Shown: positions 1 to 7,105 of the stretch, piece after piece
How positions within the stretch are numbered: position 1 is the first letter of the stretch
Layout: each line of letters begins with the position of its first letter
Assembly (NCBI RefSeq): GCF_048820915.1
Contig: NZ_JBMERR010000010.1
Location: 1-64,000, forward strand
Direction of reading: 5' to 3'
Source of the DNA: Cribrihabitans_A pelagius
GTDB taxonomy: Bacteria; Pseudomonadota; Alphaproteobacteria; Rhodobacterales; Rhodobacteraceae
Length of the DNA stretch: 64,000 bases
The notes under the pieces: generated by a model
The model's input: only the letters and a program-made list of their open reading frames with translations
Database searches by the model: none
What the model was told of the DNA's origin: nothing
Translations under genes and position numbers: made by a program

Positions 1-113
1 GACAGATCCACAAACCGGTCGATGGAGCGAAGAAGGTGGTCCTGCGGGACATGATCCTCAAGCGAAAACTCGTAAAACAGCGCCGGCTGCGCTTCCTGCC
101 GCGGTCCCATCAT
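1..113 (-). mobile_element. IS1182-type transposase, N-terminal part, cut by window edge
   Basis: Read on the minus strand from the ATG at 113-111, the frame encodes a start of the type MMGPRQEAQPALFYEFSLED, followed by a HLLRSIDRFVDLS-like segment. This opening is typical of IS1182/IS5-like transposases (DUF772 domain). Only about 37 codons lie inside the window and the rest continues to the left, so it cannot be judged intact or broken. The call rests on recognising the N-terminal family signature. The catalytic DDE residues are not visible. Confidence 0.72.
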
Positions 114-167
114 CGCCGATCCTCCCACCCAATGAGGGAATTGAATCAGCCGCGGGCACCTCAATCA

Positions 168-186
168 AGAAGGAGTTTTTCAACGG
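168..186. repeat. Possible terminal inverted repeat of the IS1182-like element
   Basis: About 55-70 bp upstream of the transposase start lies a segment containing ggagtttttcaacgg. IS1182-family ends often carry a GAGTTTTTCAAC-like terminus, so this may be the right end of the element. The other end lies outside the window and no target duplication can be tested, so this is tentative. The remaining sequence between 114 and 374 shows no convincing gene. Confidence 0.35.
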
Positions 187-374
187 AATACGCCCGGTGT
201 GCGGCCCCGGCCGGTTAAAGTGAATGCGGAACCAGTGCCGCGTAAGGGCCGCTTTGCCGTCATTGACGGCAGCCCTGCGGCCGGATGCGATGCTTCTGGG
301 CGGAAATTCATGTGCTGCATCGCCGCCAGGCGGATTGGAGCCCGGCACGGCCGCGGTGCTGAGCATTTCCTGCA

Positions 375-1259
375 CTACTTCAGTTCAGCAGTTCCGATCT
401 TTTCCCAAAGCTCACGGGCGACCAACCCGGCTGGCTGGTCCCTGCGCCTCATCTTGAAAATCATCGTTCGGCGAACCGGGAACCTTTCCAGATTCAGCGA
501 AAGCAAAGCCCCGGACTGCCGCTCCTCCTCCGTCATATGGTCAGGCAGGCCGCCCCAGCCGAGCCCGGCGAGGATCACCTTTTTCTTGGCGGTGAGATCG
601 GAAACGGTCCATTTCAGTCCGCCAGGCAGCAAATCGCGGCTCTGTTCATGCGCAGCGCCGCCAGAGCCGGCGGTGACCACCTGAACATGGCTTTGCATTT
701 CGGACGCCGAAATGGCGCGAGAGCCGGCCGGGAGGTTCAGCCCGGGGCTGGCCACTGGCCGGATTGTCACCTCCGCAACCGGCTCTGCCTCCACATCGTC
801 CAGCGGCACGCCGTCAAGGGAGGCGAGGACGATATCCGCTTTGCCGTCCATCAGCCGGGCAATCGGACCGCCCATCATCTCCATCCGCAGCCGGAGGTGG
901 GTGGCCGGGTGGCGCCGCCCGGTGTCTGCAAGCGCCGGCAGCAAAGTGTCCAGATCCATTGTTGCGCTGACGGCTATGCTCAGCTCCGGCTCCTCGCGGG
1001 CGCGCAGACGGGCCGCAGTGGTTCTGAGCCCCTGCATCTGCCGCAGCACCCGGGAGGCCTCGCGGTAGAAGATTTTACCTGCCGGTGTGAGCGAGGGCCG
1101 GTAGGCCGCGCGGCTGAACAGCTCCAGTTCCAGCTCCTCTTCCAGCTGGCGGATTGTGTGGCTGATGGCGGACTGTGATTTGTGCAGCCGCTCCGCCGCG
1201 CCGCGGAAGGTGCCGGTGGAAACGATTGCCTCCAGAGCAATGAGCTGGTCGTGTTTCAT
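375..1259 (-). CDS. LysR-family transcriptional regulator
   Basis: A 294-residue protein, normal for LTTRs. The N-terminal winged helix-turn-helix (residues 1-60) has the typical A-x-L-x-x-SQSAISHTIRQLEEEL pattern, followed by a linker helix and a LysR substrate-binding domain. I chose the ATG at 1259 (MKHDQLIALEAI) over the upstream in-frame ATG at 1277 because LTTR HTH domains begin right after the start. It is divergent from the GST-NMO operon beginning at 1368, and a T-N11-A palindrome lies in between, so it probably controls that operon and itself. The inducer is unknown. Confidence 0.9.
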   Translation of the reverse strand: MKHDQLIALEAIVSTGTFRGAAERLHKSQSAISHTIRQLEEELELELFSRAAYRPSLTPAGKIFYREASRVLRQMQGLRTTAARLRAREEPELSIAVSATMDLDTLLPALADTGRRHPATHLRLRMEMMGGPIARLMDGKADIVLASLDGVPLDDVEAEPVAEVTIRPVASPGLNLPAGSRAISASEMQSHVQVVTAGSGGAAHEQSRDLLPGGLKWTVSDLTAKKKVILAGLGWGGLPDHMTEEERQSGALLSLNLERFPVRRTMIFKMRRRDQPAGLVARELWEKIGTAELK

Positions 1260-1268
1260 GGAACCCCA

Positions 1269-1291
1269 TATGATCAATTTTACTAATCATA
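1269..1291. promoter_or_regulatory. LysR-type operator candidate
   Basis: Inverted hexamers TATGAT (1269-1274) and ATCATA (1286-1291) are separated by 11 bases. The sequence is AT-rich and sits 10 bp from the regulator start in the divergent intergenic region. The arm and spacer geometry fits the LTTR T-N11-A box. Its function is inferred from position. Confidence 0.5.
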
Positions 1292-1367
1292 AATGTGAGG
1301 ACACAATATTATCAATCAATCATATTAAGGCGTAGTCAGAGGGCATCGCTCAATACAGGAGATCGTG

Positions 1368-1979
1368 ATGAAACTCTATTACAAACCCGGTGCCTGCCCC
1401 TTGGCCAGCCATATCGCGCTGCATGAAACCGGCCGTCCGTTTGAAATCGAAGCCGTCGATACCGCGGCTGGCCGGACCGAAAGCGGCGCGGACTACCGGG
1501 CGATCAACCCCAAGGGTTATGTTCCCGCTCTGGGTCTGGACGACGGCAGCGTTCTGACAGAAGGGGCCGCTGTTTTGCAGCATATCGCGGACAGCAACCC
1601 GGAGGCAGGTCTGGCGCCGGCAGCCGGCACCTTGGCCCGGGTCCGGATGCAAGAGCAGCTCAACTGGATCGGGACCGAGCTGCACAAGGCCTTTGGCCCG
1701 CTGTTCCGTGAGGGTATGTCCGAGGCCGGCATAGGCGAAGCGCGCACGGCAGTTGCGGGCAAGTTCGACCTGATCGAGGCGCAGCTGGAGGATGGCCGCG
1801 AGTGGCTGGTTGCCGGCCAGTTCTCGGTCGCAGACGCCTATCTGTTCGTGGTCTCGAACTGGGCGAATTTCACCGGCATCGACCTGGCCCGCTGGCCCAA
1901 TCTGGCCGCCTTTGTCAGCCGCAGTGCTGCCCGCCCGTCGGCTCAGGCCGCCATGCGCGCAGAAGGGCTGATCCAATGA
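1368..1979 (+). CDS. Glutathione S-transferase family protein
   Basis: About 203 residues with the two-domain GST layout. The N-terminal thioredoxin-like domain starts MKLYYKPGACPLASHIALHE, which is the beta-class signature with the conserved Cys at about residue 10, and carries the cis-Pro segment GYVPAL and the TEGAAVLQHI glutathione-binding segment. The C-terminal helical domain has the usual FSVADAYLFVV motif. The ATG at 1368 follows AGGAG (1357-1361) at good spacing; a GTG one codon upstream is the alternative. It is the first gene of a four-gene coupled operon, and its stop overlaps the next start (ATGA). It may conjugate or isomerise an intermediate handled by the downstream enzymes; the substrate is unknown. 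Confidence 0.88.
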   Translation: MKLYYKPGACPLASHIALHETGRPFEIEAVDTAAGRTESGADYRAINPKGYVPALGLDDGSVLTEGAAVLQHIADSNPEAGLAPAAGTLARVRMQEQLNWIGTELHKAFGPLFREGMSEAGIGEARTAVAGKFDLIEAQLEDGREWLVAGQFSVADAYLFVVSNWANFTGIDLARWPNLAAFVSRSAARPSAQAAMRAEGLIQ

Positions 1980-2356
1980 CACCAGCCGATCACAAAGTGG
2001 TCGGCGCACTGATGGAGGCCTATTTCGAAGGCCTCCATCACGCCGACAGCGCCATGCTGCGCCGGGTCTTTCACCCGCAGCTGGCCTACATCTGCGCCAC
2101 CGAAGGCGATGAGCTTTACTTCGATCTTGAGACCTACATGGCCCGCGTGGAGGGGCGCGAGCCGCCGGCCAAGCGGGGTGACCCGCGGGAAGAGGAGATC
2201 CTGGAGATTGCCTTTGCCAGCGACCGGCTGGCCCGTGTCAGCGCCAGGATGACCATGATGGGACGGGACTTCCGCGACCTTCTCATCCTTGTCCGCCACG
2301 GCGCCGAATGGCGCATCGTTGCAAAAGTGTTCTCATATGTTCAGAGAAAAAACTGA
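1976..2356 (+). CDS. NTF2-like (lumazine-binding type) small protein
   Basis: A 126-residue protein that starts inside the GST stop codon (ATGA overlap). It looks like the NTF2-like fold: an N-terminal helix with EAYFEGLHHADSAMLRRVFHP, then strands including SARMTMMGRDFRDLLILVRH and a terminal WRIVAKVFSY strand, as in the putative lumazine-binding family. Such proteins bind small ligands or act as isomerases or hydratases. Translational coupling suggests it serves the same pathway as its GST, tautomerase and NMO neighbours. The exact activity cannot be told from sequence. Confidence 0.75.
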   Translation: MTPADHKVVGALMEAYFEGLHHADSAMLRRVFHPQLAYICATEGDELYFDLETYMARVEGREPPAKRGDPREEEILEIAFASDRLARVSARMTMMGRDFRDLLILVRHGAEWRIVAKVFSYVQRKN

Positions 2357-2359
2357 CCG

Positions 2360-2581
2360 ATGCCTTATGTGAATATCAAAGTGACCCGCGAAGGCGGCCC
2401 TGACGGCACCGGCCCGAGTGCAGACCAAAAGGCGCAGCTGATCACCGGGGTCACCGGTCTGTTGCAGGACGTCCTGGGCAAGAACCCGGCGACAACCTTT
2501 GTGGTGATCGACGAGGTCGCGATGGAGGATTGGGGCGTTGGCGGCCTGCCGGTGCAGGAGTACCGGAAGCAGGCGCAATGA
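2360..2581 (+). CDS. 4-oxalocrotonate tautomerase family protein
   Basis: A 73-residue protein starting Met-Pro (MPYVNIKVTREG). Pro2, exposed after Met removal, is the general base of the tautomerase superfamily. The family's terminal strand is recognisable in the TTFVVIDEVAMEDWGVGG segment. Length fits 4-OT-type subunits (60-75 residues). It sits 3 bp after the NTF2-like gene, and its TGA overlaps the next ATG. It probably tautomerises an enol or keto intermediate; the substrate is unknown. Confidence 0.82.
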   Translation: MPYVNIKVTREGGPDGTGPSADQKAQLITGVTGLLQDVLGKNPATTFVVIDEVAMEDWGVGGLPVQEYRKQAQ

Positions 2582-3564
2582 GGACGCGGCTGACAGAGGC
2601 GCTGGGGATCACCTGCCCGGTGATCCAGGCGCCGATGGCCTTTGCTGCGGGCGGGGCGCTGGCACGCGCCGTCTCCAGCGCGGGCGGGCTGGGCATGATC
2701 GGGGGCGCCTACGGAGACGCCGCGTGGATCGGCCAGCAGTTCGACATCGCCGCGGGCGCCCGCGTGGGCTGCGGGCTGATCACCTGGAAGCTTGCGGAAC
2801 AGCCGCACTTGCTGGACCGGGTGCTGGAGCGCGATCCAGCGGCGCTGTTCCTGTCCTTTGGCAATCCGGCGCCATTTGCGCCTGCTATCCGGAACGCCCA
2901 TGTGCCGCTTATCTGCCAGGTCCAGACCCTGCGCGATGCGCGGCAGGCGCTGGATTGCGGCGCAGAGATCATTGTCGCCCAGGGAGCGGACGCCGGCGGC
3001 CATGGCGAGGCACGCGGCACCATTGCGCTGATCCCCGAGATTGCGGACGAAATCGCGCGCCGGAACAACCAGGCTCTGCTCTGTGCGGCAGGCGGCATCA
3101 CCGACGGGCGCGGTCTGGCGGCGGCCCTGATGCTGGACGCGGATGGGGCCGTGATCGGCACGCGGTTCTGGGCCTCGCATGAGGCGCTGGTGCATCCGCG
3201 CATTCTTGAACGTGCGCTGGCCGCGACGGGTGACGACACCATCCGCACGCAGGTGGTGGATGTGGTCCGCGGTATCGACTGGCCCGGCCGCTACAACGGC
3301 CGCGTATTGCGCAATCCCTTCATCCGGAAATGGCACGGCTCCGAAGAGGCCTTGAAGCTGGAGGCAGGCGCTGAAGCGGCAAAATGGGCCGCAGCTCAGG
3401 ATGCTGGCGATCCGGATGTTGCAACTGCCTTTGCCGGCGAGGGCATCGGCCTGATCAGCTCGGCGCCGCCTGCCAGCGACATTCTCGCGAACCTCATGGC
3501 GGATGCGCAGCGGTGTCTGGCAGGGGCAGCTTCTGTCACGGCGCAGCACAGCGTGCGGTGCTGA
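2578..3564 (+). CDS. Nitronate monooxygenase (NPD/NMO) family flavoenzyme
   Basis: A 328-residue TIM-barrel FMN enzyme. Visible family features are PVIQAPMAFAAGGALARAVS near the N-terminus, the GGLGMIGG segment, and QGADAGGHG with the active-site His near residue 143. The AAGGITDGRG and VIGTRFWAS segments bind FMN phosphate. The family oxidises nitronates to carbonyl compounds plus nitrite, but also includes enoyl reductases. I chose the ATG at 2578 because it overlaps the tautomerase stop and begins the domain; a longer in-frame start at 2530 lies inside the upstream gene. It is the last gene of the operon. Confidence 0.85.
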   Translation: MRTRLTEALGITCPVIQAPMAFAAGGALARAVSSAGGLGMIGGAYGDAAWIGQQFDIAAGARVGCGLITWKLAEQPHLLDRVLERDPAALFLSFGNPAPFAPAIRNAHVPLICQVQTLRDARQALDCGAEIIVAQGADAGGHGEARGTIALIPEIADEIARRNNQALLCAAGGITDGRGLAAALMLDADGAVIGTRFWASHEALVHPRILERALAATGDDTIRTQVVDVVRGIDWPGRYNGRVLRNPFIRKWHGSEEALKLEAGAEAAKWAAAQDAGDPDVATAFAGEGIGLISSAPPASDILANLMADAQRCLAGAASVTAQHSVRC

Positions 3565-3628
3565 CCGGTTGCGCATTGCGTCCGGATAGATGCGGGGTGG
3601 TCCTGGGAACGCCGGAAACGCCTAGGCA

Positions 3629-3658
3629 GGAACAGGCGAGGGCGATCCCGCCTGTTCC
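3629..3658. terminator. Hairpin between convergent genes
   Basis: A perfect 10-bp stem (3629-3638 with 3649-3658) and a 10-base loop sit between the stop of the NMO gene and the stop of the convergent oxidoreductase gene. There is no clear U-tract on either side, so it may act as a weak bidirectional terminator or an mRNA end protector. Confidence 0.45.
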
Positions 3659-3672
3659 ACTCCCGGCAGGTA

Positions 3673-4536
3673 TCAGCAGGTATGGTCCAAGACGAACTTA
3701 CCCGTATGTCCGGGCGTTTCCAGCCTGCGGTGCGCCTCTGCGATCCGGTCAAGCGGCAGGATATCTTCGATCTCCGGGGCTAGGGCGCCCCGGGCCAGCC
3801 AGTCCGCCAAAGGCAGCAGAACCTGCTGATTGGCGGGGTTCTGAACCGTCACCGGAGTGATCCCCCGCGATGCGGTGAAGACCCCGCCCGGCTTCCACCA
3901 TTCCGGAACAATGGTTGCATAGGCGCCGCCGTCCTTCACCGCAGCAAAAGCCCGCCGCGCGTGCCCGCGGCCGCGCACGTCAATGGCCCCGTCCACCTGC
4001 TCCGCATCCGGGGCAGCCAGTTCAAACCCCAGCAGCGGCGCGATTGTCGCGGCTATTGCGCCAACCGCCCCCTTGGGGTTGTTGATCAGGACGCGGGCGC
4101 CCGGCGGCAGATCCAGCGCCTGAAAGGCGGCCAGTGCTGTGCTGCCGATCAAAGGTGCCGCAGCGGCACAAGCGAAGGAAACCGCATCCGCAATTTTCAC
4201 AACCTGGGTGGCTGGCAGCGCGGCAAATTCCGCATGGGTGCCCACCAGTGATCCCGGCTGAGGCGATATCGCCATCACCCGGTCGCCGCGGGCAAACCCC
4301 TCCGTTTCCGGGCCAAGCGCTTCGACCGTGCCCGCTGCATCCCAGCCCAGGATCATCGGGAACTGGGCCGGGTTATCGGGCAGAATCTTCCCTGACCGGA
4401 CACCCGCATCCACCGGGTTCACGCTGGATGCGCGGACGCGGATCAGCACCTCTCCAGGCCTGGGCTCGGGGCGCGGCAGGTCTGCCATCCTGAACACATC
4501 TGTTCCGCCATAGGTTTCTATGATTGCAGCTTTCAT
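3673..4536 (-). CDS. Zinc-independent MDR oxidoreductase (quinone oxidoreductase-like)
   Basis: A 287-residue protein. The N-terminal GroES-like domain (MKAAIIETYGGTDVFRMADL, VNPVDAGVRSG, GWDAAGTV, GDRVMA) and a C-terminal segment with EDILPLDRIAEAHRRLETPGH-like sequence are characteristic of the MDR/QOR family. No catalytic or structural zinc Cys ligands are visible. The Rossmann part (GARVLINNPKGAVGAIAATIA) looks shortened compared with typical 310-330-residue QORs, and may have lost one beta-alpha unit. The ATG at 4536 starts the GroES domain; the longer frame reaches into the TetR gene. It is divergent from, and probably repressed by, the TetR protein at 4633. Confidence 0.85.
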   Translation of the reverse strand: MKAAIIETYGGTDVFRMADLPRPEPRPGEVLIRVRASSVNPVDAGVRSGKILPDNPAQFPMILGWDAAGTVEALGPETEGFARGDRVMAISPQPGSLVGTHAEFAALPATQVVKIADAVSFACAAAAPLIGSTALAAFQALDLPPGARVLINNPKGAVGAIAATIAPLLGFELAAPDAEQVDGAIDVRGRGHARRAFAAVKDGGAYATIVPEWWKPGGVFTASRGITPVTVQNPANQQVLLPLADWLARGALAPEIEDILPLDRIAEAHRRLETPGHTGKFVLDHTC

Positions 4537-4539
4537 CCG

Positions 4540-4630
4540 TGCCTCCACTTTTCTGTAGTGAACGTTAAATAATGGGCCGCTTGCCGGGTCAAGCGCTTTA
4601 TGTAATGATCGATAAATAAAACGGAGGCGA
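4540..4630. promoter_or_regulatory. Divergent promoter/operator region (TetR / MDR)
   Basis: The space between the two divergent genes is markedly AT-rich, with stretches such as gtgaacgttaaataatg and atgtaatgatcgataaataa. Both promoters and the TetR operator must lie here. I see partly symmetric AT-rich segments but no single convincing palindrome. Confidence 0.45.
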
Positions 4631-4632
4631 CC

Positions 4633-5223
4633 TTGGGGCGGCAAAGATCCTTTGACACCGGCCACGCGATTGAACAGGCGATGCTGCTATTTTGGGAGCG
4701 GGGTTATGAAGCCACGTCCATGGCCGATCTCAGTGCCGCCATGGGGTTGAATCCCCCTAGCATCTACGCGGCCTTCGGCAACAAACAGGCGCTCTTCGAA
4801 CGGTGCGCCGCCCATTATGCGCAGAGTGTTGCAGCCTACGCCCCCCTCGCCCTTGACGAGGAAGCAACGGCTGCTAGGGCACTGCGCCGGTATGTGTCTG
4901 AGGCCATCGAGGCCTTTTCCACAAAGGAGAGACCCAAAGGCTGTTTTCTTGTCAGTGCAGCAACCAATTGCGGCAAAGGCAGCACGGGCGCGCAGGATCT
5001 GCTCGCCGGATACAGGCAAGCCAGCGAGGCAATGGTTGCTGGCCGGATCCGGCGCGGCATCGAGGATGGAGACATGCCTGCGGCCACCGATCCGAATCTG
5101 TTGGCGAAATACCTTTCGGTACTGATTCAAGGGCTTGCCGCGCAGGCCCGCGATGGCGCAACCACTGATGTATTGCACAGCGTGGCAGAGCTTGCGCTCG
5201 GCCAGATTGACGGCTCGCATTAA
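4633..5223 (+). CDS. TetR/AcrR-family transcriptional regulator
   Basis: A 196-residue protein. The N-terminal TetR HTH spans about residues 8-55, with ATSMADLSAAMGLNPPSIYAAF followed by GNKQALFE, and is followed by a variable helical ligand domain. The start is the unusual codon TTG at 4633, supported by an ACGGAGG ribosome binding site (4621-4627) and by the family's GRQRSFD opening. A weak start fits low repressor levels. The divergent gene is an MDR oxidoreductase, the usual target arrangement. The ligand is unknown. Confidence 0.88.
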   Translation: MGRQRSFDTGHAIEQAMLLFWERGYEATSMADLSAAMGLNPPSIYAAFGNKQALFERCAAHYAQSVAAYAPLALDEEATAARALRRYVSEAIEAFSTKERPKGCFLVSAATNCGKGSTGAQDLLAGYRQASEAMVAGRIRRGIEDGDMPAATDPNLLAKYLSVLIQGLAAQARDGATTDVLHSVAELALGQIDGSH

Positions 5224-5330
5224 CCAGCAAAGATGCCAAATGACGCAAACTTCAGCTCTTCGACAGCCGCGACGGGCGGAAAATCTGGCGTAGCATCGAA
5301 GTGCCAGAAAAGGTCCGCCCAAATGCAGGC

Positions 5331-5660
5331 CTATAACGCACCGAACTCTACAGCAGCTTTATCCCGCACCGGCGGCATGCCCTCCACGATACTTCTGCGC
5401 GAGCTTTCCCGGGGGTTTGGGATCATGGCTTCCGGGTGCGGAGGGAGCAGATGATTCCATGCCAGCGGGCCGGCCGCGGCACCGGGCAGGCCGTAACCGG
5501 AAAGAACCGCCGCCAAACGTTGAAAATCGCCCAGGGAGTTGGTGATGGTCATGCGACGCTTCCGCTTCTTGCCGGGAGTGCCAATCAGCACTTCGTGGCG
5601 GTGTTTGGAATTGTCGATGGCGACCAATAAGGTCGACACGGTAGTATCAAAAGCGGTCAT
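5331..5660 (-). pseudogene. IS110-family transposase, N-terminal fragment
   Basis: The first about 55 residues (LLVAIDNSKHRHEVLIGT and RMTITNSLGDFQRLAAVL) match the start of the DEDD catalytic domain of IS110-type transposases. After residue ~60 the family sequence (GFEATGNYH and the remainder) is absent and unrelated sequence follows to a stop at 109 codons; full proteins have 320-400 residues. It is therefore a truncated remnant. The short space from 5224 to 5330 shows no gene. Confidence 0.75.
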
Positions 5661-5788
5661 AGCCGGTCTCCTCAGCGGTGTGCTTTACGCAAAACCACTG
5701 TGAAGCCCTGAGACCCGGTTCCGGCCGCCCGCTGCGCGATTTGAGGGCTGCGCGCGTGGCCATAACCTCTCAGCGGCTAATCTTCCCG

Positions 5789-6050
5789 GCGTGCTATGGC
5801 CCGGAGTTAATGACGGAGGCCGTCAGGGATTGGATCAAGGCCGTTGGGGCAAGGATATCCTGCATCGAACCAGGATCCCTTTGGGAACACGGGTACTGCG
5901 AGAGTTTTAACAGACGAATGCGGGACGAATGGTTGAATGGGGAGATCTTCTACTCGCTTCGTGAAGCGCAAATTATCATCGAAAGCCGGAGGCAACTCTG
6001 CAACACCCAACGGCCCCCCAGTCCCCCAGTCCCCCAGGTCTCTCCAGTCA
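5789..6050 (+). pseudogene. IS3-family transposase OrfB, C-terminal fragment
   Basis: In the frame of the 5678-6301 reading, the part from about 5795 reads YGPELMTEAVRDWIKAVG, then ISCIEPGSLWEHGYCESFN and GEIFYSLREAQIIIESRRQLCNT. This is the DDE integrase-core end of IS3/IS2-type OrfB proteins. The catalytic Glu region is visible but the first two Asp and the N-terminal half are missing, and the normal C-terminus is replaced by low-complexity Pro-rich sequence. It is a remnant next to the IS110 fragment. The following 6050-6257 contains only GC-rich non-coding sequence. Confidence 0.78.
6015..6038. repeat. Tandem CCCCCAGT repeat, about 3 units
   Basis: Two exact copies of CCCCCAGT and a third partial copy lie head to tail at the decayed end of the IS3 transposase fragment. 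It looks like a slippage expansion of the region that encoded the RPHSS-like C-terminus. Confidence 0.6.
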
Positions 6051-6257
6051 TCGGCCCGCCGCGCTGTGGCGGCGGGGAGGGGGGCGGGAAATCGCTGGCT
6101 CACGCACCGCGCCGGTACGGCGGTGTGTCTTGCTTGTTGCGGCGCGCCAGGCTGACGCGCTCGGGAGGCCTATTTTCTCCCAGTTCTCTTGTCGCGAAAG
6201 TTGGGGCGGTCTGGAGGCGAGGCGTTCCGCCGCGGGCCGGAAGCGGCCGGAGGAGCC

Positions 6258-6941
6258 TTACCAGTCGGGTCCGTGCCGGCTCCCGATCAGGTCGTCGCTG
6301 ACCGGCTCATCCATGACCTCATCCCGCTGCATCTGTTCCAGCAGGGTGCGCAGTTTCTTGCGCTTGCGGCGGGAGCGGATCTGCTCGGCGGAGATATCCA
6401 GCGGCCGGATGCGGCTCACCTGTCCTTGGCTGTCGAAAACGAACTCGAAGCAGCGGCACGCGGCAGCCAGATCGCGGGCCTGGCTGGTGGCGGCGATGGC
6501 GATCAGCCGCATATTGCTGATCTCGCTGGTGAAATCCTGGGAGTGAAACTTCTGCTTGGCGCGGGAGAGGATATCCTCGAAGGCGCCGATATCCACGTGG
6601 CTGCCGCTCAGCATCGGGCCTTGCGCGGACACGCCGACGCTGTTTCCGTCCTCGTTCTCCTGCAGCTCGGAGCGGTCAATCACGCTGGCGGTGAACCGCG
6701 TGTCTGCGGTTTCGAACTCGGCCAGCACATCCATCAGAAAGGCAGGCTCCGAGCCCATGTTGGAGATCACGCAGCGCCCCTTCAGCCCACGTGCCCCTTC
6801 GCGGCTGATCAGCAGGCTGGAGCGGGTCTGGCGGCGGTAGCTGGACAGGAAGACATGCAGGTAGGCAATCCACACACCGGTGCTCAGCAGGCTGACCAGC
6901 ACCTGCAGGGTGGTCGAGTTTTCATGCATCCAGTTCCACAT
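6258..6941 (-). CDS. Hypothetical membrane-anchored protein
   Basis: 227 residues from the ATG at 6941; an in-frame ATG at 6992 would add 17 residues, and neither has a strong ribosome binding site. There is one N-terminal transmembrane helix (about residues 9-30, LQVLVSLLSTGVWIAYLHVF). It is followed by a soluble, probably cytoplasmic domain with beta-rich sequence (GRCVISNMGSEPAFLMDVL) and a basic, helical end containing SRRKRKKLRTLLEQMQ. I do not recognise a family. It lies downstream of the OFA transporter on the same strand, so it may be an accessory protein of that system. Confidence 0.7.
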   Translation of the reverse strand: MWNWMHENSTTLQVLVSLLSTGVWIAYLHVFLSSYRRQTRSSLLISREGARGLKGRCVISNMGSEPAFLMDVLAEFETADTRFTASVIDRSELQENEDGNSVGVSAQGPMLSGSHVDIGAFEDILSRAKQKFHSQDFTSEISNMRLIAIAATSQARDLAAACRCFEFVFDSQGQVSRIRPLDISAEQIRSRRKRKKLRTLLEQMQRDEVMDEPVSDDLIGSRHGPDW

Positions 6942-7105
6942 GGGCCCCGCGCCTTCGTCCTGCGACGGCCGCAGCCTGGGTGCGGCGGCCATGTAAGGGT
7001 AACGGGGGAGCGGCCTGATCGTTCCCGCGGGACCCGGCGCAGGAACGGGAGCCGGGGCCGGGGTTGATCCCGCCGCCGCATGGGGTCGCGGCGGCGGGAG
7101 GGGGC

